Below are positions 58,445 to 64,000 of a stretch of 64,000 nucleotides of DNA, piece by piece; position 1 is the stretch's first letter, and each line of letters starts with the position of its first letter. The notes under the pieces are model-generated. The model had not been told where the DNA came from. It made no database searches and saw only the letters and a list, made by a program, of their open reading frames with translations. The DNA lies in contig UBZP01000024.1 in assembly GCA_900469965.1 (NCBI GenBank), forward strand, positions 1 through 64,000. Direction: 5' to 3'. The translations under genes and the position numbers were made by a program. The stretch is from Hyphomicrobiales bacterium (lineage in GTDB: Bacteria; Pseudomonadota; Alphaproteobacteria; Rhizobiales; Rhizobiaceae).

Positions 58445-59278
58445 TCAGATGTCGAAGCCTGCGCCGTGCAGGATCTGGTCCATGGCGCGCGACGGTTCCG
58501 AACAGCCCGCCTCCCCCACGACCTTGGCAGGGACGCCTGCGACGGTCGACTTCGGCGGCATGTCCTTCAGCACGACCGAACCCGCGGCGATCCGCGAGCA
58601 GTGGCCGATGTGGATGTTGCCGAGGATCTTGGCGCCGGCGCCGATGAGCACGCCGTTGTCGATCTTCGGATGGCGGTCGCCGCCCTCCTTGCCGGTGCCG
58701 CCGAGCGTGACGTTGTGCAGGATCGAGACGTTGTCGCCGATCACCGCCGTCTCGCCGACGACGAGGCCGGTGGCGTGATCGAGGAAGATGCCCTTGCCGA
58801 TCCGGGCCGCCGGGTTGATGTCCGTCTGGAACACGCTGGAGGAGCGGCTCTGCAGGTAGAGGGCGAAATCGCGCCGGCCGTTGAGGTGCAGCCAGTGGGC
58901 CAGCCGATGCGTCTGGATCGCGTGGAATCCCTTGAAATAGAGCACCGGCTCGATGAACCGCGTGCAGGCCGGGTCGCGGTCATAGACCGCCTGGATGTCG
59001 ACCCTGAGGATCGCGCCCCATTCCGGCCAGGCCGCCTGCATCTCCTCGAAGGTCTGGCGCAGAAGGTTCGCCTGCAGGTCGGGATGGTCGAGCCGCTCGC
59101 AGACGCGGTGGATCACGCTCGCCTCCAGCGAGGCCTGGTTGATCACCGTCGAGTAGAGAAACGCCGCCAGCAGCGGGTCCTCCTGTGCAGCGACACGCGC
59201 CTCCTGCTGCAGGCTGTCCCAGATCGGGTCCATCACCTTCAGCTTGTCGTCGGCGCGCTTCTCATTGCTGGCGACCAT
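58445..59278 (-). CDS. cysE: Serine O-acetyltransferase
   Basis: Acetylates serine from acetyl-CoA, the first step of cysteine synthesis, feedback-inhibited by cysteine. The 277-residue protein has the N-terminal helical domain (DPIWDSLQQEARVAAQEDPLLAAFL) and the hexapeptide beta-helix (DINPAARIGKGIFLDHATGLVVG), with catalytic Asp/His in the FLDHATG region. The tail ends GAGFDI. Confidence 0.96.
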   Translation of the reverse strand: MVASNEKRADDKLKVMDPIWDSLQQEARVAAQEDPLLAAFLYSTVINQASLEASVIHRVCERLDHPDLQANLLRQTFEEMQAAWPEWGAILRVDIQAVYDRDPACTRFIEPVLYFKGFHAIQTHRLAHWLHLNGRRDFALYLQSRSSSVFQTDINPAARIGKGIFLDHATGLVVGETAVIGDNVSILHNVTLGGTGKEGGDRHPKIDNGVLIGAGAKILGNIHIGHCSRIAAGSVVLKDMPPKSTVAGVPAKVVGEAGCSEPSRAMDQILHGAGFDI

Positions 59279-59358
59279 CGCCGTACTCCTTCTTGCGTCT
59301 GGCTCAATATATAGAGCAAACGGCCGCGGGGCGGAATGCCCCGGCGGTCACGGAGGCG

Positions 59359-60144
59359 CTATCGACCGTCGATTTCCGCATAGAAGGCCAGCACCGCCGT
59401 CTTGAACACGCGATCGCCCACCGCCAGCATGTGGTCGCGCCCGGGGATGTCGACGGCGCGCCCGTCCGGCATCAGCCTGGCCAGCGCTTCGGGGGAGCCG
59501 GCGATGTCGTCCTTCGTGCCGACCGCGACGAGCGCGGGCACGTCGATCCGCGCCATGTCGGCGGGCGTCAACAGGTCGCGCGAGGTGGCGATGCAGGCCG
59601 CCAGCGCCTTGCGGTCCGATTTCGTCTGTTCGGCAAAGGCGCGGAACATCCGCCCGCGCTCGTGGCTGACGTCCTCCAGAGACGGCGCCAGCAGCGCGTC
59701 GGCGATCGGATCCCAGTCGCCCACCCCGTCGACCATGCCGATGCCGAGACCGCCGAAGACGACGGAACGGACGCGGTGCGGATGGCCGATCGCCATGAAG
59801 GCGGTGATGCGCGCGCCCATCGAATAGCCCATGACATGGGCCTCGGGGATGCCGAGATGATCGAGCAATGCGGCCGCGTCGCCAGCCATGGCGGGGGGAT
59901 GGTAGAGGGCCGGATCGTGCGGCTTGTCGCTCCTGCCGTGGCCGCGATTGTCGATGCCGATCACCCGGTAGCCGGCGTCGCCGAGCGTCTTCATCCAGCC
60001 GGGATAGACCCAGTTGACGCTGGCGCTCGAGGCGAAGCCGTGGATCAGCAGCACCGGCGCACCGGACGGGTCGCCCTCGTCGAAAAACGCCAGCTCGAGC
60101 CCGTCGTGGTGGAAACGGGAAAAGGTCGGGGGATCGAGATTCAT
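59359..60144 (-). CDS. Alpha/beta hydrolase
   Basis: A 261-residue alpha/beta hydrolase. VLLIHGFASSASVNW is the oxyanion region, GYSMGARI the nucleophile elbow (Gly-Tyr-Ser-Met-Gly), and PGRDHMLAVGD the catalytic His. The substrate is unknown. AGAGG is eight bases before ATG 60144 (MNLDPPTFSRF); ATG 60150 is closer to the site. A longer frame to 60441 is spurious. It is divergent from the zinc-finger gene. Confidence 0.9.
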   Translation of the reverse strand: MNLDPPTFSRFHHDGLELAFFDEGDPSGAPVLLIHGFASSASVNWVYPGWMKTLGDAGYRVIGIDNRGHGRSDKPHDPALYHPPAMAGDAAALLDHLGIPEAHVMGYSMGARITAFMAIGHPHRVRSVVFGGLGIGMVDGVGDWDPIADALLAPSLEDVSHERGRMFRAFAEQTKSDRKALAACIATSRDLLTPADMARIDVPALVAVGTKDDIAGSPEALARLMPDGRAVDIPGRDHMLAVGDRVFKTAVLAFYAEIDGR

Positions 60145-60327
60145 GTCCATTGCCTCTGGGTGTGCGCAAGTCCTGTCCGCGGTCGCTCCGCTCTTAGGAC
60201 GCTTTGCCGCAGGATGGAACGCTTCACCCTGTTTTTTCTCCGCCGCGACTTGACGTTTGCCGCTACACATTTGCGTGCAACGGCTATATGGTCCGCCGAA
60301 ATTTCGACATACCACCCGGAGCATCCC

Positions 60328-60573
60328 ATGGCTGGCCACAGCATTCCCCATTTCCAGAACGACGGCGGGCACGCGGTGATCGAGATCGGCGTCAAGGAAT
60401 TCATGTGCGTCGGCGCCTCGGTCCCCTTCGATCATCCCCATATCTTCATCGACATGGGCGACGACAACGAGAAGGTCTGCGGCTACTGCTCCACGCTCTA
60501 TCGCTACAACCCCTCACTCAAGGCGACGCAGACCAGCCCCGTCGGTTGCACCTTCGCAAACCAGGCCGCCTGA
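60328..60573 (+). CDS. Zinc-finger domain protein (NDUFS6-like)
   Basis: An 81-residue protein ending with a CHCC-type zinc finger: FMCVGASVPFDHPHIFIDMG, then VCGYCSTLYRYNP. This is the Pfam zf-CHCC family, related to the mitochondrial complex I accessory subunit NDUFS6, common in alphaproteobacteria. GGAG is seven bases before ATG 60328. A longer frame from 59185 is spurious. It precedes the FAD monooxygenase by 26 bases. Confidence 0.88.
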   Translation: MAGHSIPHFQNDGGHAVIEIGVKEFMCVGASVPFDHPHIFIDMGDDNEKVCGYCSTLYRYNPSLKATQTSPVGCTFANQAA

Positions 60574-60599
60574 TCGATGTCATCTGAGGAGTCGCGCGG

Positions 60600-61772
60600 A
60601 TGACCGTGCGAACGGTCGCGATCGTCGGCGCCGGCATGGCCGGGCTGACCGCGGCACTCTGCCTTGCCCGAAAGGGCATCGCCAGCCACCTGATCGAACA
60701 GGCCGAGCGGCTCGAGGAGGTCGGCGCCGGCCTGCAGATCTCGCCGAACGCGTCGCGCGTCCTTGCCACGCTCGGCCTCCTCCCTGCCCTGGAAAAACGC
60801 TGGACCGAGCCGGAGCGGATCGTGATCGCCTCCGGCCGCAGCCTGAAGCCGCTCGCCCATGTACCCGTCGGTGCCGACGCCCGCCGTCGCTGGCACGCCC
60901 CCTACGGCGTCCTTCATCGCGCCACGCTGCAGCAGGTGCTGTTCGAGGCGGCAAGCGGGAACCCGCTCATCGGCATGACGCTCGGCGTACGGATGGAAGG
61001 ATATGACCGCGCCGCCGAGATCGCCGACCTGATCGGCGTCCGTCCGGATCTGACGATCGCCGCCGACGGCGTCTGGTCGACCATGCGGGCGGGCGTCCCG
61101 GGTGCGGCCAATGCCCGCTTCAGCGGCAACATCGCCTGGCGCTTCACGATCCCCTTCGCAACGGCGCCGCGTTTTCTCGATCCGCGCGCGGTCACCGCCT
61201 TCGTCGGGCCTTCGGCGCATCTCGTCGCCTACCCGCTCACCGAGGCGGACGCCTTCAACATCGTCGCGATCCACAAGGGCCCGGCCTTCATCAGTCACAG
61301 CTGGGACGTGCACGCCGGCGAGGCCGGCACCGCCTTCGGGCTCGACGCCTTCTCCGGCTGGAACAAGGACATCGCCGCCCTCCTGGCCCTCGCCGAGAAG
61401 CCCCTTGCCTGGCCGCTCTACGAATGCGGCGACGGGCGCTGGTTCGACGGCAAGGATCTTCTTCTGATCGGCGACGCCGCGCATGCGACGACCCCTTTTG
61501 CCGCGCAGGGTGCGGCCATGGCGATCGAGGACGCGGCCGAACTGGCGCAAGCCCTTGCCGGCGGAGCGGACGCCAGGACCGCCCTTGCCGGCTTCGAGGC
61601 GCGGCGCCGGCAGCGCATCGGCCGCGTTCGCGCACGGGCCGATTTCAACCGCTTCGCCTACCACGCCCGCGGGCCGGTGGCCCTTGTGCGCGATATCGTG
61701 CTGGGCCTGCGGAGCGCCGAGAGCCTGGCGGCCGATCTCGACTGGCTCTACGGCTACCGGCCGGACATCTGA
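60600..61772 (+). CDS. FAD-dependent monooxygenase (salicylate-hydroxylase-like)
   Basis: A 390-residue class A flavoprotein hydroxylase. VAIVGAGMAGLTAALCLARKG is the FAD Rossmann motif, IAADGVWSTMR the DG motif, and LLIGDAAHATTPFAAQGAAMAIEDA the second FAD motif. The physiological substrate is not known; aromatic compounds such as salicylate are inferred from family. It follows the zinc-finger gene closely. Not UbiH by context. Confidence 0.9.
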   Translation: MTVRTVAIVGAGMAGLTAALCLARKGIASHLIEQAERLEEVGAGLQISPNASRVLATLGLLPALEKRWTEPERIVIASGRSLKPLAHVPVGADARRRWHAPYGVLHRATLQQVLFEAASGNPLIGMTLGVRMEGYDRAAEIADLIGVRPDLTIAADGVWSTMRAGVPGAANARFSGNIAWRFTIPFATAPRFLDPRAVTAFVGPSAHLVAYPLTEADAFNIVAIHKGPAFISHSWDVHAGEAGTAFGLDAFSGWNKDIAALLALAEKPLAWPLYECGDGRWFDGKDLLLIGDAAHATTPFAAQGAAMAIEDAAELAQALAGGADARTALAGFEARRRQRIGRVRARADFNRFAYHARGPVALVRDIVLGLRSAESLAADLDWLYGYRPDI

Positions 61773-61860
61773 GCGCCCTCGCCGGCTGGCCGCACCGTGA
61801 CCGCCCCCGAAGGAGCGGGCACCGGAAAGCGTTCGCCAGGCGGCGCAGCGCCGGCCGGTT

Positions 61861-63051
61861 CTAGACGGCCCGGGCGGCCGCCAAGCCGCGCTCGATGTCG
61901 GCGCGCAGATCGGCGATGTCCTCCAGGCCGATCTGCAGCCGCACCAGCGGCCCCGCCGTCGGCCCCTTGCAGATCGTCCGGTCGTTCAGGTTGACGTGGA
62001 CGGCAAGGCTCTCGAAGCCGCCCCAGGAATAGCCGAGACCGAAGATGCGCAGCGCATCGAGGAAGGCATGCGCCTTGGCCTTGAAGCGTTCCGGACTGCC
62101 GCCGTCGAGCACGATCGTGAAGATGCCGCTGGCGCCCTTGAAATCGCGCTTCCACAGCGCATGCCCCGGAAAGCTCGGCAGGCCGGGGTGAAGCACGGCG
62201 GCGACGTCGTCCCTGCCCTCCAGCCATTCGGCAAGCCTCAGGGCACTGTCCTGATGCCGCTCCAGCCTGACGCCCATCGTCCTCAGGCCACGCAGGATCT
62301 GGTAGGCATCATCCGGGGAGCCGCAGATGCCGAGCGCGAAATTCCCCTCCCAGAGCCTGTTCCAGTGGGCCGCATTGGCCGAGACCGTCCCCATCAGGAT
62401 GTCGGAATGGCCGGAGGGATATTTCGTCGCCGCATGGATCGAAATGTCGACGCCGTGGTCGAGCGGCCGGAAATAGAGCGGCGTCGCCCAGGTGTTGTCC
62501 ATGGTGACGACGGCGCCGCCCTTGTGCGCGGCATCCGCAATGGCACGCACGTCCTGCATCTCGAAGGTGTTCGAGCCCGGCGCCTCGAGATGCACGAGCT
62601 TCGTATTCGGCTTCATCAGCGCGGCGATCCCCGCACCGACGGCGGGGTCGTAGTATTCGACGGTGACGCCGAGGCGGGTCAGCATCGTGTCGCAGAAATA
62701 TCGCGTCGGGCTGTAGACCGAATCGACGATGAGCGCGTGGTCGCCCGCCGACAGGAACGCGAGGAACGGCACGGTGACGGCAGCGAGCCCCGAGGGAACG
62801 AGAATCGTGCCGGCAGAGCCCTCGAGCTCGTCGATCGCCGCACAGAGTGCATCCGTGGTCGGCGTGCCGCGCGTGCCGTAGGTGTATTTCTGCGCCCGCT
62901 TCTCCATCGTCGCCGCATTCGGGAAGAGCACGGTGGAGGCATGGACGACCGGCGGATTGACGAAGCCGTGGAATTCGGCGGGGTCGTTGCCGACATGGGT
63001 CAGCCGGGTATTCGGGCCGGCGGCGGCCAGCACGTCTTTCTTGTCATTCAT
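61861..63051 (-). CDS. metC: Cystathionine beta-lyase
   Basis: PLP enzyme converting cystathionine to homocysteine, pyruvate and ammonia, 396 residues. TYGTRGTPTTDALCAAIDELEG, VDSVYSPTRYFCD and SIHAATKYPSGHSDILMG (PLP-Lys) are Cys/Met-metabolism PLP enzyme signatures; the sequence fits MetC better than MetB. It is divergent from aapJ with a 369-base gap, the arrangement known in Rhizobium leguminosarum. Confidence 0.93.
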   Translation of the reverse strand: MNDKKDVLAAAGPNTRLTHVGNDPAEFHGFVNPPVVHASTVLFPNAATMEKRAQKYTYGTRGTPTTDALCAAIDELEGSAGTILVPSGLAAVTVPFLAFLSAGDHALIVDSVYSPTRYFCDTMLTRLGVTVEYYDPAVGAGIAALMKPNTKLVHLEAPGSNTFEMQDVRAIADAAHKGGAVVTMDNTWATPLYFRPLDHGVDISIHAATKYPSGHSDILMGTVSANAAHWNRLWEGNFALGICGSPDDAYQILRGLRTMGVRLERHQDSALRLAEWLEGRDDVAAVLHPGLPSFPGHALWKRDFKGASGIFTIVLDGGSPERFKAKAHAFLDALRIFGLGYSWGGFESLAVHVNLNDRTICKGPTAGPLVRLQIGLEDIADLRADIERGLAAARAV

Positions 63052-63420
63052 GAAACGGGATCCGCAGGGTTGCTTGATGGGAAACTTTGCACTTTCCAGA
63101 GGGTGATTTGCGCGGTCAAGCCAATTTTGCTGAAGGACCCATCACGCGGATGTGACGGTTCGGTCGCGCAAGGGCCTCCGCAGCAGCGGTTATTTTGAGC
63201 TAATGATGCACTTTTCCAGCTGATTTTGCATATTTTTTTGTCAATGGCAGTGAGATTCACCAGCTTGCTTGGAAATCGGGCGGCCACTCTTGACCCTGCG
63301 TCATTTTGAGCATGAGATAGGTCAACTCGCGCCGGGAGGGTGACGAGTGCCGCCAGCGCTCCCGCACCTTGGCAGCGCCGGGCGGACAAAGAAAGACAAA
63401 TAGAACAAGGGTATTTGGAC
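63052..63420. other. 369-base divergent intergenic region, metC and aapJ promoters
   Basis: No gene. AT-rich stretches occur at 63190-63245. TTGACC (63290-63295) and TGAGAT (63313-63318), 17 bases apart, are a weak plus-strand promoter candidate for aapJ. On the minus strand TTGACA with following A-rich DNA lies near 63238-63243. I saw no SAM-II-like motif and no convincing sigma-54 promoter. Confidence 0.5.
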
Positions 63421-64000
63421 ATGGCAAAGAAGATCGTGACGGCACTCGTTGGCGCTGCCGTATTGGGGATGGGCGCCCAGGCTGCCCAGGCGGACACGCT
63501 TTCCGACGTGAAGGCAAAGGGTTTCGTACAGTGCGGCGTCAACGGCTCGAACCTCGCAGGCTTCGGCGCGCAGGATTCGGCCGGCAACTGGTCGGGCCTT
63601 GATGTGGATCTCTGCAAGGCCGTGGCCGCTGCCATCTTTGGTGACGCCACCAAGGTGAAGTACACGCCCCTTTCCGCCAAGGATCGCTTCCCCGCCCTGC
63701 AGTCGGGCGAAATCGACATGCTCGCCCGCAACACCACCTGGAGCACCAGCCGCGATTCGCAGCTCGGCTTCGACTTCCGCGCCGTCACCTACTATGACGG
63801 CCAGGGCTTCATGGTGAAGAAGGAGCTCGGCGTGAAGTCGGCGCTCGAACTGAGCGGCGCCTCGGTCTGCGTACAGTCCGGCACCACGACCGAACTGAAC
63901 CTCGCCGACTACTTCCGCTCCAACAACATGGACTTCAAGCCCGTCGTGTTCGAGTCCCAGGACGAAGCCGACGCCGCCTACAATGCCGGCCGTTGCGACG
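63421..64000 (+). CDS. aapJ: General L-amino acid ABC transporter substrate-binding protein AapJ (3' truncated by window edge)
   Basis: Periplasmic binding protein of the Aap broad-specificity amino acid uptake system (AapJQMP). MAKKIVTALVGAAVLGMGAQAAQA is a signal peptide. GFVQCGVNGSNLAGFGAQDSAGNWSGLDVDLCKAVAAAIFG and ARNTTWSTSRDSQLGFDFRAVTYYDGQGF fit AapJ closely; SGASVCVQSGTTTELNL continues the fold. 193 residues are visible before the window ends. The permease and ATPase genes would follow outside the window. The adjacent divergent metC supports the assignment. Confidence 0.95.
   Translation, partial: MAKKIVTALVGAAVLGMGAQAAQADTLSDVKAKGFVQCGVNGSNLAGFGAQDSAGNWSGLDVDLCKAVAAAIFGDATKVKYTPLSAKDRFPALQSGEIDMLARNTTWSTSRDSQLGFDFRAVTYYDGQGFMVKKELGVKSALELSGASVCVQSGTTTELNLADYFRSNNMDFKPVVFESQDEADAAYNAGRCD

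Noticed and set aside
63052-63420. SAM-II-type riboswitch upstream of metC
   Set aside because: The conserved core was not visible by eye on the minus strand; a covariance search would be needed to be sure.
1-64000. CRISPR arrays, insertion sequences, prophage genes
   Set aside because: No regularly spaced repeats, transposase, integrase or phage structural genes were found.

Overview
The window is GC-rich chromosomal DNA from an alphaproteobacterium, most likely a member of the Rhizobiaceae (Rhizobium, Sinorhizobium or Shinella-like); the genus cannot be fixed by reading alone. The evidence is the gene order (rpsB-tsf-pyrH-frr-uppS-cdsA-rseP-bamA-lpxD-fabZ-lpxA-lpxI-lpxB, rlpA-dac-tmk-holB, queA-tgt, metC next to aapJ), the alphaproteobacterial type of SOS box (GTTC-N7-GTTC) in front of lexA, LpxI in place of LpxH, and families typical of the group (EipB, DUF992, DUF3126, an NDUFS6-like zinc finger, a phasin). 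Nearly everything is housekeeping. I found no transposase, phage genes or CRISPR array.

Layout. 1-3784: glycolate oxidase glcDEF (glcD cut by the window edge). 3883-4976: a small lipoprotein and a MarC-type membrane protein. 5216-12653: gyrA with a strong terminator, two tiny translationally coupled membrane proteins on the minus strand, coaD, two tandem cyclophilins, then queA-tgt for queuosine. 12735-16699 (minus): a DUF4864 secreted protein, an unusual EF-G-like GTPase and an LtrA membrane protein. 17005-17958: purC. 18135-26552 (minus): rlpA, dac, tmk, holB, then metG, tatD and a metallo-beta-lactamase-fold hydrolase, with a TauE/SafE permease on the opposite strand between holB and metG. 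27070-30581: a DUF992 protein, a 70-residue unknown, tRNA-Ser(UGA), and an accessory-looking pair (SGNH-like plus GSCFA). 30899-35827: lexA facing comEC, then gltA. 35858-49207 (minus): the lipid A, outer-membrane assembly and translation supercluster. 49399-53316: eipB, then ridA, a glycerophosphodiester phosphodiesterase, a FemAB-like transferase and a HIT hydrolase. 53353-59278 (minus): azlD/azlC, clpA/clpS, a phasin, a DUF3126 protein and cysE. 59359-64000: an alpha/beta hydrolase, a zinc-finger protein, an FAD monooxygenase, metC and the start of aapJ.

The clusters are coherent. The minus-strand supercluster couples ribosome and translation factors to nucleotide supply (pyrH), undecaprenyl and phospholipid precursors (uppS, cdsA), site-2 proteolysis (rseP), outer-membrane protein insertion (bamA) and lipid A synthesis (lpxD, fabZ, lpxA, lpxI, lpxB), with many 4-base start/stop overlaps.

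The most interesting signals are motif losses inside otherwise ordinary enzymes: Tgt lacks three of the four usual zinc ligands, MetRS lacks its zinc-knuckle cysteines, the PBP5-type carboxypeptidase has lost its KTG and SxN motifs, and the EF-G paralogue lacks switch I. Others are the tandem small membrane proteins at 8203-8471, the GSCFA/SGNH pair next to tRNA-Ser, and several unexplained intergenic repeats and palindromes.
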